NCBI GenBank assembly: GCA_900550205.1
Contig: URRJ01000001.1
Coordinates: 1-52,835 of the forward strand
Length of the DNA: 52,835 bases
Origin: an uncultured Collinsella sp.
GTDB lineage: Bacteria > Actinomycetota > Coriobacteriia > Coriobacteriales > Coriobacteriaceae
Direction: 5' to 3'
Shown in pieces: positions 1-8,624 of this stretch. Each line of letters starts with the position of its first letter. Positions within the stretch are counted from its first letter, which is position 1. The notes under the pieces were generated by a model. That model worked only from the letters and a program-made list of their open reading frames with translations, was not told the origin of the DNA and ran no database searches. The translations under genes were made by a program, and so were the position numbers.

Positions 1-75
1 TCGCTTACCAATCAGCCGGGCATCAAGCTCGTCGAGTATAGCGGTCGAGCCTGCCCTAGGCGCATCGAAGATTGA
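1..75 (+). CDS. Possible 3' end of a gene cut by the left window edge
   Basis: Frame 1 is open from the first base to a TGA and would encode 24 residues ending RACPRRIED. There is no recognisable domain. The frame is followed closely by a GGGACAGG-type repeat and then by the convergent stop of the lipase-like gene. It could be the tail of a plus-strand gene or chance reading in GC-rich DNA; the sequence to the left would decide. Confidence 0.25.
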   Translation, partial: SLTNQPGIKLVEYSGRACPRRIED

Positions 76-80
76 TGCAT

Positions 81-102
81 CGGGGACAGGTTGCTTTGCG
101 CC
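81..102 (+). repeat. GGGACAGG-type dispersed repeat, left copy
   Basis: The segment reads CGGGGACAGGTTGCTTTGCG followed by CC. It resembles, in inverted orientation, the segment at 1300-1321 on the far side of the neighbouring gene (about 17 of 22 positions). The GGGACAGGTT core recurs at 22446, 22492 (inverted) and 23180. It looks like a REP-like intergenic repeat. Confidence 0.5.
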
Positions 103-107
103 AATGG

Positions 108-1268
108 TTAGCGCAGGAGCTCGGACTGCCAAGCCTCGAGCTGTTCTGCCAAACTCTTGCCGGCAGCGGGCACGTCGATCTGGGGTCGTTTGGGTAACAG
201 TGCGCATTTAAGGATCGCCACGATGGTCTGCGAGATAAAGCGTCGCGTATCTTTGTCAAAGCCTTGCGCAGCCTGGAGCATCACGGGCAGGCTCTCACGC
301 AGATTTCCTGCGATATCCGCAAACCGTTCGGCGCCCGTAGCCTCAAACACGGAGAACAACGCATCTACAAAACGCTCGCGCTCGCTAGGTGACACTGCAA
401 GCAGCATCTCGCGAATGGAGCCATCAACGTATCGAGCACCGGCGGACAGGCGCTCACAGTATACGAAGTCGCGACCATCAACCACCCAGCTAAAGGGATT
501 GTGCTGCAGCAGGCTGAACTCGGTGCTCTCAACGATGGCATAGTCCTCTTGTGTCTCGAACATCATGCCGAAGATCGACGACCGAGGTAGCGTCTTGTCG
601 ATTCGACCGGAAAGATCGGCAAAGGCGTTGCCGCTCAGAAACTCCTCGACGAAGCCCGGACCATCATGGGAATACGCCCGTTCGATTCGCTCACGGGCGA
701 CATCGGAGCACATCGCCGCACCGTACACCGCAAGGTTTCCACCCTTGGAATGACCTCCGCACAAAAGCGGCCCGTCAATCGCATCCGCCGCCTCGTCCAC
801 ATAACGCGCCGCGGATTCCTGGGCCGGCACAGGACACCGGAACGCCATGTTAAAGTCCTCTTTCCAGCCCACAATCGTGCTGTCGGTCCCCCGGAAGGAA
901 AGATAACTAAACCCCACCGGAAACCGAAACGCCATGGCTGCAAACTGCTCTGTCGCTACCACATCGCTCACGGCACGATAGCCGCAAACGTGCACGCCAC
1001 GGTAGCGAGGGCTTGCTGCCACGGCCTCCAACAAGGCCCTGCTCCCCTCTGGGTCCCACAAGTCGTCAATCATGCCCCGGTAGCACTCGGCACGCAGCAG
1101 CTCGCGTACGTCTAGGCCCTGCCAGTTCGTCAGCTCCGCCATATCACCCGGCAAACGCAAATAGGACAACCACGCAAAGACCAGGCTATCCACCGCGCAG
1201 AACGGCCGCTTCTCAAACGGATCAAATGCCGTCTGGGCATAGGTCAAAAAATTAGGCGAATCCGACAT
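108..1268 (-). CDS. DUF2974 (Mbeg1-like) alpha/beta-hydrolase protein
   Basis: The 386-residue product starts MSDSPNFLTYAQTAFDPF. Near residue 170 it has the lipase-type nucleophile elbow GGHSKGGNLAVYGA, with the serine in GHSKG. This with FRGTDST upstream is typical of DUF2974 (Mbeg1-like) proteins, which are related to class 3 lipases but whose substrate is usually unknown. The start was chosen because GGGAGGGCC lies directly before the ATG; an upstream extension of the frame has low-complexity sequence and no ribosome site. There is no signal peptide, so it is probably cytoplasmic. It is monocistronic and flanked by inverted GGGACAGG-type repeats. The family call is firm; the substrate is unknown. 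Confidence 0.8.
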   Translation of the reverse strand: MSDSPNFLTYAQTAFDPFEKRPFCAVDSLVFAWLSYLRLPGDMAELTNWQGLDVRELLRAECYRGMIDDLWDPEGSRALLEAVAASPRYRGVHVCGYRAVSDVVATEQFAAMAFRFPVGFSYLSFRGTDSTIVGWKEDFNMAFRCPVPAQESAARYVDEAADAIDGPLLCGGHSKGGNLAVYGAAMCSDVARERIERAYSHDGPGFVEEFLSGNAFADLSGRIDKTLPRSSIFGMMFETQEDYAIVESTEFSLLQHNPFSWVVDGRDFVYCERLSAGARYVDGSIREMLLAVSPSERERFVDALFSVFEATGAERFADIAGNLRESLPVMLQAAQGFDKDTRRFISQTIVAILKCALLPKRPQIDVPAAGKSLAEQLEAWQSELLR

Positions 1269-1298
1269 GGCCCTCCCATCAACTATGGTGCATTGGGA

Positions 1299-1329
1299 TG
1301 GTGCAAAGTAACCTGACCCCCTTGCACCA
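1299..1329. repeat. Hairpin containing an inverted GGGACAGG-type repeat
   Basis: TGGTGCAA and TTGCACCA form an 8-bp perfect stem around a loop that, on the minus strand, reads GGGGGTCAGGTTACTTTGC, similar to the repeat at 81-102. The two copies flank the DUF2974 gene in opposite orientations. The hairpin overlaps the end of the ldh terminator region. Confidence 0.45.
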
Positions 1330-1364
1330 AAAAGGCGCCCGGACCGTGTGGCCCGGACGCCTTT
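1327..1364 (-). terminator. Rho-independent terminator of ldh
   Basis: AAAGGCGCCCGG and CCGGACGCCTTT form a 12-bp stem with one mismatch. On the minus strand it is followed by five T residues, 31 bases beyond the ldh stop. Confidence 0.8.
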
Positions 1365-1395
1365 CATTGTAGCCTGTTGCCCAAAAGAGCTTGAT

Positions 1396-2346
1396 TTAGC
1401 AGGAGAAGTCGACGCTGTCGATGATGTCCTTGAGGGCCTTGGCGGAGGCGGTGAGCTCATACTGCTCGTCATCGTTCAGCGGCACGGGAACGCGGCAGAC
1501 AACGCCGTCGCGGCCAACGACCGTCGGCATGGAGATGGCCAGATCGGACAGGCCGTACTCGCCCACCATGAGCGAGGAGACAGGCAGAACGGTCTGCTCG
1601 TCACGCATGACGGCAGTGCAGATGCGCTTGACGGCCATGGCGACGCCGTAGTAGGTGGCGTGCTTCTTCTCGATGATGGTGTAGGCGGAGTTCTTGACGT
1701 CCTCGGCGATACGCTTCTCGGCGGCTTCGTGCTCCAGGTGGCCGTGAAGCTCGCAGAAGGTGTTCAGCGGAACGCCGGCAACCTGGGCGCTGGACCAAGC
1801 GACAAACTCGGAGTCGCCGTGCTCGCCCATGACATAGGCCTGGACATCGCGCGGGTCAACCTCAACGTGAGCGCCGAGCATCTGCTGCAGACGGCCGGTG
1901 TCGAGCACGGTGCCGGAACCGATGACGTGGCCCTCGGGCAGGCCGGACATCTTGATGGCGGCGTAGGTCAGAACATCAACCGGGTTGGAGACGATGAGCA
2001 GAATGCCGTCGAAGCCAGACTTCTTAATCTCGGGAATAATGGACTTAAAGATGTTGACGTTCTTGTTAACCAGGTCCAGGCGGGTCTCACCGGGCTTCTG
2101 GGCAGCACCGGCGGTGACGACGATCATGGCGGCGTCGGCGACATCGGAATAATCGCCAGCGTAGATCTTCATCGGCTCGGCAAACGTCATGCCGTGCGCG
2201 ATATCCAGGGCCTCGCCCTCGGCGCGGTTCTTGTCCACGTCGATGAGGACCATCTCGGAGAACAGGCCACTTTGCATCAGCGCGAACGCCGAAGACGAAC
2301 CGACGAAACCGCAGCCGACAATAGCGACCTTCTTCTCGTTAACCAT
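1396..2346 (-). CDS. ldh: L-lactate dehydrogenase
   Basis: The 316-residue product has the standard length of the LDH/MDH family. It reduces pyruvate to L-lactate with NADH, regenerating NAD in fermentation. Visible motifs are the N-terminal nucleotide-binding loop VGCGFVGSS, the acidic residue in LIDVDKN, the substrate loop GAAQKPGETRL with glutamine at the position that selects pyruvate over oxaloacetate, NPVDVLTY, SGTVLDTGRLQ with the catalytic-site arginine, and GEHGDSE with the catalytic histidine. The ATG has GGGAG eight bases upstream; an extended frame upstream has no ribosome site. A strong hairpin lies in the 5' region and a clear terminator follows the gene, so it is probably transcribed alone. 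Confidence 0.95.
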   Translation of the reverse strand: MVNEKKVAIVGCGFVGSSSAFALMQSGLFSEMVLIDVDKNRAEGEALDIAHGMTFAEPMKIYAGDYSDVADAAMIVVTAGAAQKPGETRLDLVNKNVNIFKSIIPEIKKSGFDGILLIVSNPVDVLTYAAIKMSGLPEGHVIGSGTVLDTGRLQQMLGAHVEVDPRDVQAYVMGEHGDSEFVAWSSAQVAGVPLNTFCELHGHLEHEAAEKRIAEDVKNSAYTIIEKKHATYYGVAMAVKRICTAVMRDEQTVLPVSSLMVGEYGLSDLAISMPTVVGRDGVVCRVPVPLNDDEQYELTASAKALKDIIDSVDFSC

Positions 2347-2371
2347 TAGAAACTCCCATCTCTCTCCACAA

Positions 2372-2404
2372 GCAAGCCGCCCGGGAACGACCCGAGCGGC
2401 TTGC
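2372..2404 (-). other. 14-bp hairpin between the aminotransferase gene and ldh
   Basis: GCAAGCCGCCCGGG and CCCGAGCGGCTTGC pair over 14 bp with one wobble and a 5-base loop. It has no T-run on either strand. It may end the upstream aminotransferase transcript or be a structured ldh leader; the sequence does not decide. Confidence 0.5.
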
Positions 2405-2547
2405 CGTAATCCCAATACATCCAATCGGGACTTTGATTATGCTCCTATTCGCAGGCAAATATCGACCGTTTACCGAAATTATTTGCAGGATTCGTAAAAT
2501 AACTGCACGAAATCGGTTTCGAACTATTGACGAGCCAAAAAAGCTTT

Positions 2548-3711
2548 CTAATACAGGCCCGCCTCGCGAATGGCCTCGACAGCCAAAGCAATCTGATCGG
2601 GCGGCAGAACCAGCGCCATGCGCACGTGCCCCTCGCCCGAAGGACCAAAGCTCGCGCCCGGCGTCACCACAACGCCGGCCTTCTCCATAAGCTCCTCGCA
2701 AAACGCCATGGAATCGGTGCGGCCACCGGGGAGCTTGGCCCACACAAACATAGAGCCATGCGCGTTGGGTCGCTCCCAGCCCAGGCCCTCAAGACCGTCG
2801 CACAGGGCATCGCGACGCTCCTGGTACTTCAGACGCTGCGCCTCGACTTCATCGCGCGGACCGTTCAGGCAGGCGATAGCAGCCTTCTGGATCGGGAAGA
2901 ACATACCGAAGTCGATCTGGCCGCGCAGCTTGGCAAAGGCAGAGACCACGTCCTCGCGGCCGACCAAAAAGCCGATACGCGCACCGGTGACGTTAAACGA
3001 CTTGGAGAGCGAGAAGAACTCCACGCCCACCTCGAGCGCGCCAGGGTACTGCAAAAAGCTGCCGCCCGGCTCGCCGTCGAACACGATGTCGGAGTATGCG
3101 TTGTCATGGACGATGAGCAGGTCGTGCTCGCGGGCGAAAGCGATGATCTCCTCATAGACCTCGGGCGTGCCCACCGAGCCCACCGGGTTTGCGGGCAGCG
3201 ACACGATCATATATTTGGCGCGATCGGCCACCTCGGAATCGATGCCCGCCACATAGGGCAGGTAATTGTGCTCGGCGACCAGCGGATAGTACTCGAGCTT
3301 GGCATCGGCGATCTTGGCACCCGCCTCAAAGACCGGGTAGCACGGATCGGGAACCAAAATGGTGTCACCCGGATCGAGCAGGGCCAGGCCCAAATGACCC
3401 ACGCCCTCCTGCGTGCCGTTGCACGACTGCACCATAGACGGCGTAATACCCGAAACGCCAAAGCGACGCTCATAGTAATCGCACACGGCTTGCTTGAGTT
3501 CGGGCAGGTCGCGCAGGGCATACTTCCACATCTCGGGATCTTGGGCTGCCTGCGTGAGCGCCTCGACCACATGGTCGTACGGCTTAAAGTCGGGCGTGCC
3601 CACGCTCATGTTGTAAATGGTCTTGCCCTGAGCCTTCAGCGCGAGCAGTTTGTTGTTGAGCGAGGCGAAGACCTCCGCGCCAAAGCGGTCGAGACGCTGC
3701 GATGCCTGCAT
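2548..3711 (-). CDS. Class I/II PLP-dependent aminotransferase
   Basis: The 387-residue fold-type I aminotransferase begins MQASQRLDRFGAEVFASL. Motifs include NMSVGTPDFKPYDHV near the N-terminus, LPANPVGSVG, the cofactor-ring aspartate region IVHDNAYSDIVFDGE, and SLSKSFNVTGARIGF with the Schiff-base lysine. Overall it resembles the LL-diaminopimelate / alanine aminotransferase branch, but the amino-acid substrate cannot be fixed from sequence. AAAGGTGG eight bases before the ATG supports this start over an extension upstream. It lies downstream of nadE, separated by a terminator, so it is probably its own unit. Confidence 0.9.
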   Translation of the reverse strand: MQASQRLDRFGAEVFASLNNKLLALKAQGKTIYNMSVGTPDFKPYDHVVEALTQAAQDPEMWKYALRDLPELKQAVCDYYERRFGVSGITPSMVQSCNGTQEGVGHLGLALLDPGDTILVPDPCYPVFEAGAKIADAKLEYYPLVAEHNYLPYVAGIDSEVADRAKYMIVSLPANPVGSVGTPEVYEEIIAFAREHDLLIVHDNAYSDIVFDGEPGGSFLQYPGALEVGVEFFSLSKSFNVTGARIGFLVGREDVVSAFAKLRGQIDFGMFFPIQKAAIACLNGPRDEVEAQRLKYQERRDALCDGLEGLGWERPNAHGSMFVWAKLPGGRTDSMAFCEELMEKAGVVVTPGASFGPSGEGHVRMALVLPPDQIALAVEAIREAGLY

Positions 3712-3730
3712 GGTGCCACCTTTCGATATG

Positions 3731-3761
3731 AAAAACGCGGCGCTCCGACAAGAGCGCCGCG
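3731..3761 (-). terminator. Terminator after the NAD synthetase gene
   Basis: CGCGGCGCTC and GAGCGCCGCG form a perfect 10-bp stem with a 6-base loop, followed on the minus strand by five T residues. It lies between the nadE stop and the aminotransferase start. Confidence 0.85.
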
Positions 3762-3829
3762 CGATACGGGCCATCAGATTGCAAAAGTGTAACGCTTGCA
3801 ACCCCCGTATTGGTTCAATTTAGCCAACC

Positions 3830-5809
3830 TTAGTCATTTGGATTGAGCGCGTCGATCTGCACAAGCCACAGACGTGAGCTGGCGTCACTCGGCATACGCC
3901 AATCGCCGCGCGGGCTGAGCGTCACCGAGCCCACCTTGGGACCATCGGGCAGGCAGCTGCGCTTAAACTGCTGGGCAAAGAAGCGACGATAGAACGTACG
4001 CAGCCACGTGTGGACGGTCTTGGCGTCGTAGACGCCCTCGAAGCTCTTGAGCGCCATGCGGTAGATCTTGCCCGGCTCAAAGCCAAAACGCAGCAGGTAG
4101 TAGAGGAAGTAGTCGTGCAGCTCGTACGGGCCCACCAAATCCTCGGTCTTCTGTGCAATCTCGCCATCGCCCGTGGGCGGCAGAAGCTCAGGGGACACCG
4201 GTGTATCGAGGATGTCGAGCAAGACCTCGGCAATACGCCCGCCAAAGACATCGGCGGCATAGCGCACCAAGTGACGCACAAGCGTCTTGGGCACGCTCGC
4301 GTTGACGGCGTACATGCTCATGTGGTCGCCGTTATAGGTAGCCCAGCCGAGCGCCAGCTCCGACAGGTCGCCCGTGCCGATGACAAAGCCGCCAGCCTGG
4401 TTGGCCAGATCCATCAGAATCTGCGTACGCTCGCGGGCCTGGCTGTTCTCGTAGGTCACGTCTTGGACAGCCGGATCATGCTCAATGTCCTTGAAGTGCT
4501 GCTCCACGGCCGCGTGGATCGAAACCTCGCGGAAGCTCACGCCCAGGTCGCGGGCGAGCGACTCGGCATTCGACTTGGTACGATGCGTCGTGCCAAAGCC
4601 GGGCATGGAAACCGCCGTGATACCCGTGCGCGGCAGCCCCAGCGCATCGAAGGCACGCACGGTCACAAGCAGTGCCAGCGTGGAGTCCAAGCCACCCGAA
4701 AGGCCGATGACCGCAGCCTTGGTGCCCGTGTGGGCAAGGCGAGTCTTGAGGCCAGCAGTCTGCAGATTGAGAATAGTCTCGCAGCGCTCGGCCAGATCAC
4801 CGTGGTCGGCCGGCACAAAAGGCGCGCGAGGGAAAACGCGGTCGATATCGCAGGCATCGCGCAGAACAGGCTCTTTGGCCAGCACGCCCTCAAACGAAAA
4901 CTCAACGGTCGTGGCCTCCGGCGCATCGTCCGCGCGCGTCCACGTCGTCGAGCGACGGCGCTCGGCAACCAGGCGGTCAAGATCGACATCGGCCACCGCC
5001 ATATCGCAGGTGAGGAGCTTCGTGGCGGCAAGCTTAGATCCGTTTTCATAGACGAGGTTCTCGCCCGCAAAGACCATATCGGTCGTAGACTCGCCCTCAC
5101 TCGCGTCCGCATAGGCATAGGCGCAGTACAGGCGCGCGCTTTGGTTAGAGATAAGGCTGCGGCGGTAATCTGCCTTACCGATGATCTCGTCGGAAGCGGA
5201 GAGGTTGAGAATCACCGTGGCACCGGCAAGCGCCATCTCGGTCGAAGGGGGCGCCGGCACCCACAGGTCCTCACAGACCTCAACGCCCAGCACCAGGTCC
5301 TCGGCGCCCTCATCACAGCAACGGTAGACAAGCCCCGAACCCAGCGGGACCGGACCCTGACCGGCAAACTCGACCCACACGGGATCTGCGGGCGCCGGAA
5401 CAAACCAGCGGCGCTCGTAGAACTCGCCATAGTTGGGCAGATACTTCTTGGCCGTGAGGCCCAAAAGCTCGCCCGCGCAGCACACGGCAGCGCAGTTGTA
5501 GATATTCTCGGCAACTGCAACGGGAAGACCGATGGTAAAGACAATCGGCAGCTCGCGGGTTTCATCGAGAATATGTGCCAGTGCGGTCTCGCAGGCATGC
5601 AGTAATGTACGGTTATGGAACAGATCGGCTGCGGTATAGCCAGTCAGATTAAGCTCGGGCAACACCAACGCACGAACGCCACGCTCGGCAGCATCGCGAA
5701 CAGCCGCCAGCGCAGCCTCGGCATTGCCCTCGACATCGGCAACGCGAATCTGCGGCGACGCCGCCGCCACACGCAAAAAGCCATCAGACTGAGAAAGGTG
5801 AAGATTCAT
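3830..5809 (-). CDS. nadE: Glutamine-dependent NAD+ synthetase
   Basis: The 659-residue two-domain enzyme makes NAD from deamido-NAD, ATP and glutamine. The N-terminal nitrilase-type glutaminase (about residues 15-290) shows the triad: glutamate in LVLPELNLTGYT, lysine in KKYLPNYGEFYERRWF and cysteine in GVEVCEDLWVP. The C-terminal synthetase (about 330-650) has the ATP-pyrophosphatase loop GLSGGLDSTLAL, GTGDLSELALGW and YNGDHMSMYAVNASVPKT. A start at MNLHLSQ was chosen because GGGAG lies seven bases upstream; an alternative ATG nine codons earlier has no ribosome site. The length fits glutamine-dependent rather than ammonia-dependent enzymes. Confidence 0.95.
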   Translation of the reverse strand: MNLHLSQSDGFLRVAAASPQIRVADVEGNAEAALAAVRDAAERGVRALVLPELNLTGYTAADLFHNRTLLHACETALAHILDETRELPIVFTIGLPVAVAENIYNCAAVCCAGELLGLTAKKYLPNYGEFYERRWFVPAPADPVWVEFAGQGPVPLGSGLVYRCCDEGAEDLVLGVEVCEDLWVPAPPSTEMALAGATVILNLSASDEIIGKADYRRSLISNQSARLYCAYAYADASEGESTTDMVFAGENLVYENGSKLAATKLLTCDMAVADVDLDRLVAERRRSTTWTRADDAPEATTVEFSFEGVLAKEPVLRDACDIDRVFPRAPFVPADHGDLAERCETILNLQTAGLKTRLAHTGTKAAVIGLSGGLDSTLALLVTVRAFDALGLPRTGITAVSMPGFGTTHRTKSNAESLARDLGVSFREVSIHAAVEQHFKDIEHDPAVQDVTYENSQARERTQILMDLANQAGGFVIGTGDLSELALGWATYNGDHMSMYAVNASVPKTLVRHLVRYAADVFGGRIAEVLLDILDTPVSPELLPPTGDGEIAQKTEDLVGPYELHDYFLYYLLRFGFEPGKIYRMALKSFEGVYDAKTVHTWLRTFYRRFFAQQFKRSCLPDGPKVGSVTLSPRGDWRMPSDASSRLWLVQIDALNPND

Positions 5810-6012
5810 AAGAATGCTCCCGTGCGTAGACGCCATTCACAACAATTAGCAAGCCCTATTGTAGTTCAACCGCCGGGTGTAACCGCATCCCACCAACTTG
5901 GTGAGCTATTGATGAGTTGATGGTATCTGTTAAATGTCACGTACGATTCACATCTGGTGGGTACCCTGATGGCTACACGAAACGAAGCAGATTTACACCG
6001 GGAGGACCCCGT

Positions 6013-6957
6013 ATGACAACCAAGTACACCGACGCGCCGCGCACGCGCGTCATGACACCGGCCGCGCTCAACAACGGCGTTCACGAAAACCATTCCATCG
6101 GACAGACCATGGCCATCGCGCCCAAAAAGGGCCTGTTCGACGACATTTCCATTCCCCAGATCATCGCCAGCGCTGCGGCTGCCGCCACGAGCGTCGCGCT
6201 TGCTTCCAAGATCGGCATCGCTGGTTCAGTAATTGGTGCCGCCGTGAGCTCGGTCATCACCGTTGTGTCCTCGCAGGTCTACCGCCACTTTATCTCTGCC
6301 AGCGCCGAAGCCCTCAAAGGTACGCACGCCGCCGACGACTACCCTGCCGGCGCCTATGAGCCCGTTGAGTTTAATGCCAAGGAGCACCTGGGCGGCGCCG
6401 CGACCACGCAGGAAATGCGCCAGGTTGCGGGACGCGCGACCACGGCACGCGTCGCCCCTAACAGCCTGCGCGCCAAAGCCGCGGCAGAGCGCAGCCAGAC
6501 GCAAAAGAAGGTCATCGTCTTCTCGATCGCCATCGCCATCGTCGCGGTCATCGCCTGCGCCGGCGCCATCCTTATCACTACGGCCGGTGAGGGCCTGGGC
6601 GAGCGTCCCGAGCCAATCCTTTCGTCGCACACGACCGAGCACGACGCGGATAACTCCGGTCAATCGCAAAGCCAGCAGGACGACCCGCAGGGCAACTCCG
6701 TATCCACCGACTCCTCATCGAACACCCCCGATCAATCGCAGGGCGTCGATTCCTCTACGGCTAACAGCGGCACGCAATCCGGCACGACCGACTCAAGCCA
6801 AACGACTGACGGCTCTCAGCCGAGCACGGGCGACCAGACGAGCGGCAATACATCGGGCACGGAATCTACCGACAACAGCAGCACCAACAGCTCGAGTGGA
6901 ACCGCGTCCGGCACGACATCTGACAGCTCGAGCCAAGGCACGGCATCGGGCAACTAA
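6013..6957 (+). CDS. Membrane protein with a long Ser/Thr-rich C-terminal tail
   Basis: The 314-residue protein begins MTTKYTDAPRTR, with GGAGG placed for this ATG. It has two hydrophobic stretches: an Ala/Val-rich one near residues 55-85 (IIASAAAAATSVALAS onward) and a strong one near 165-190 (VIVFSIAIAIVAVIACAGA). Everything after about residue 200 is a repetitive Ser, Thr, Gly, Gln and Asp tail with no predicted fold. The second hydrophobic stretch probably anchors the protein with the tail outside, as in heavily modified or wall-spanning linkers. No sorting motif or known domain is seen. The function is unknown. Confidence 0.75.
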   Translation: MTTKYTDAPRTRVMTPAALNNGVHENHSIGQTMAIAPKKGLFDDISIPQIIASAAAAATSVALASKIGIAGSVIGAAVSSVITVVSSQVYRHFISASAEALKGTHAADDYPAGAYEPVEFNAKEHLGGAATTQEMRQVAGRATTARVAPNSLRAKAAAERSQTQKKVIVFSIAIAIVAVIACAGAILITTAGEGLGERPEPILSSHTTEHDADNSGQSQSQQDDPQGNSVSTDSSSNTPDQSQGVDSSTANSGTQSGTTDSSQTTDGSQPSTGDQTSGNTSGTESTDNSSTNSSSGTASGTTSDSSSQGTASGN

Positions 6958-6991
6958 GCACGTTTGCCTCTCATAGAGAACCGACCTGTAT

Positions 6992-7030
6992 AACGGGCGC
7001 GAACCGGCAACGGTCGCGCCCGTTTGCTTT
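6992..7030 (+). terminator. Terminator after the Ser/Thr-tail membrane protein gene
   Basis: AACGGGCGCGA and TCGCGCCCGTT form an 11-bp stem, with an inner CCG-GCAA-CGG tip, followed by TTGCTTT. It begins 34 bases after the stop. Confidence 0.75.
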
Positions 7031-7095
7031 GGGTGCCGAGGTGGCACGCCCCGTGCGATGGTAAGATGCTCTGGTGTGTAAAGAGGAGATTTGCC

Positions 7096-8385
7096 ATGAG
7101 CAAGACAATAGTTACGCCCACGCTCTCACTGGGCAACCACATCTATCTGTATCGCCTGCTGCGCGACGCGATTGGGTGCGGTAAGCAAACGTTTATGACG
7201 CAGGTCGAGGAGGCGCTCGCCGCCGGCGACATGGCCGCTTATGACCTGGGCTTCGAGTCCACGCGCGAGTTGCTCGAGGAACTCGACGACTGCATTAAGC
7301 TGACCGTCTTTAAGGGCGGCCGACTGTATGCCACCGTCATCGCCAACGAGGCCTGGGATGCCGCCCTTGCCAAGGGCGAGGACAAGCCCAAGACAGCCAA
7401 GGGAGCCAAGCAGTCCTACAAAAAGAAAAAGCGCGGCGAGAAAGACCTCAAGGCTGTGCGTCCCAAGCACGTTAAGCGTCCCGAACCCGTAGTTGAAGCT
7501 GTGCCCGAGCCCGAGATCGAAGTCGCTATTGAGGTAACGGCAGAAGCCGAAACCGAAATCGCCGCCACGACCGATCACGAAGTCATATCCGAGCAGGAAG
7601 CCACCGCGGAGCTCAACGAGGCTCCCAAGTCGACAACCGAAGAAGCCGCCAACCAACCCGAGACGCCTGCGTTCCAAAACAGCGATGTCTTTGGCGACGA
7701 GGCTGAGGATGATCAGCCCGAAGAGCCCGCAGAACAGGACGCTGCCGAAGCGGCATCGGAGCCCGAGACGCCGCAGCCCGCCATCTCGCTTACGGTCGTC
7801 TATGACCCCGAGAACGCCAACGCCGGCATCACCACCATGGCATCCACGCCCATCGAGGCAAAGTCGAGCGTCGAGAATGAGAACGCGACGCAGGTTGAGG
7901 TTGAAACCGCAGTTGCAGACGCGCCCGTCACCGTAAAGCCCGCAGATTCCGAGATCAAGCCGGAAGTAACGCCGGAGCCCGCACCCGTCATCGAATCCGT
8001 GTCCGCCGCTGCTTGCGACCAAATTCCCGCACCGACACCGGCTTCGGTACCCACAGCGGCCCCAGCCCCCGCACCCGTAGCGCCGACCATCCCCAAGGAC
8101 TTCCCCGTCGATTTCGCAACCGAGGTCTTCTGCCCCGGCCCGCTTCTACACCAGCTGTCGACCTATCTCCCCTACGGCGCCGACACGCTCGGCATCGTCG
8201 GCGAGTACTATTGGATCGCCCGCGAGCGCGGTACCATCGAGGCAGCGCGAAATCGCGCAAGCTTCCCCCTACGCTACACGCAGGCCGGCGAGCGCCACGA
8301 AGTCATCGTGCGCATCCGCCGCAACACCACCGGCGGTCTCGGAGCCGCCTGGACTATCGATAAAGTCGAAGAACCCGAGCAGTAA
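7096..8385 (+). CDS. LOTUS/OST-HTH-like domain protein with a long acidic linker
   Basis: The 429-residue product has three parts. Residues about 8-90 look like a small winged-helix domain of the LOTUS (OST-HTH) type, with NHIYLYRLLRDAIGCGKQTF and then LGFESTRELLEELDD followed by a beta-hairpin. Residues about 95-330 are a low-complexity linker: first Lys-rich, then rich in Glu, Pro, Ala and Thr. Residues about 335-420 form a conserved-looking C-terminal domain (VDFATEVFCPGPLLHQLS ... EVIVRIRRNTTGGLGAAW). LOTUS domains bind RNA in known proteins; a role in RNA binding here is inference. GAGGAGA before the ATG supports the start. It is flanked by terminators, so it is monocistronic. Confidence 0.75.
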   Translation: MSKTIVTPTLSLGNHIYLYRLLRDAIGCGKQTFMTQVEEALAAGDMAAYDLGFESTRELLEELDDCIKLTVFKGGRLYATVIANEAWDAALAKGEDKPKTAKGAKQSYKKKKRGEKDLKAVRPKHVKRPEPVVEAVPEPEIEVAIEVTAEAETEIAATTDHEVISEQEATAELNEAPKSTTEEAANQPETPAFQNSDVFGDEAEDDQPEEPAEQDAAEAASEPETPQPAISLTVVYDPENANAGITTMASTPIEAKSSVENENATQVEVETAVADAPVTVKPADSEIKPEVTPEPAPVIESVSAAACDQIPAPTPASVPTAAPAPAPVAPTIPKDFPVDFATEVFCPGPLLHQLSTYLPYGADTLGIVGEYYWIARERGTIEAARNRASFPLRYTQAGERHEVIVRIRRNTTGGLGAAWTIDKVEEPEQ

Positions 8386-8390
8386 CGACA

Positions 8391-8427
8391 AACGGCTCAA
8401 ATCCAAACCCGGATTTGAGCCGTTTTC
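8391..8427 (+). terminator. Terminator after the LOTUS-like gene
   Basis: AACGGCTCAAATCC and GGATTTGAGCCGTT form a perfect 14-bp stem with a 6-base loop and a short T-run, beginning 6 bases after the stop codon. Confidence 0.9.
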
Positions 8428-8464
8428 ATTACGCATTTATTGATATTGCTCATTTATCGATGTT

Positions 8465-8621
8465 GCGTAACCGACAGCGAGCGGGTCGCAAGTGCCCCAG
8501 GTTGCCGTGAAAGAGGAGCGACGCGTACTTCGGTACGCGAGCGACGGTTTGAACGGCAAGATGGGGTGCTTGCGGCCCGCGCAGCGTCGAGCAGTTACGC
8601 GGTTTGGAAAAACCGCGTAAC
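8465..8621. repeat. Palindromic intergenic element with 48-nt arms
   Basis: Positions 8481-8528 and 8533-8580 are inverted copies of each other, separated only by the tetraloop TTCG. Most positions pair, many through G-U wobbles; the tip CGCGTAC-TTCG-GTACGCG and the base GCGGG-CCCGC are perfect. Outside the core, GCGTAAC (8465-8471) is repeated inverted at 8594-8600. The right copy is itself part of a second perfect 12-bp hairpin (8594-8621) that sits just after the ettA stop. No open frame in it looks coding. It could be a mobile palindrome, a structured RNA or a strong bidirectional terminator. Confidence 0.8.
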
Positions 8622-8624
8622 GAT

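Noticed and set aside
4010..5605. Long open frame opposite nadE
   Set aside because: High-GC antisense shadow; nadE has complete catalytic motifs, the shadow has none.
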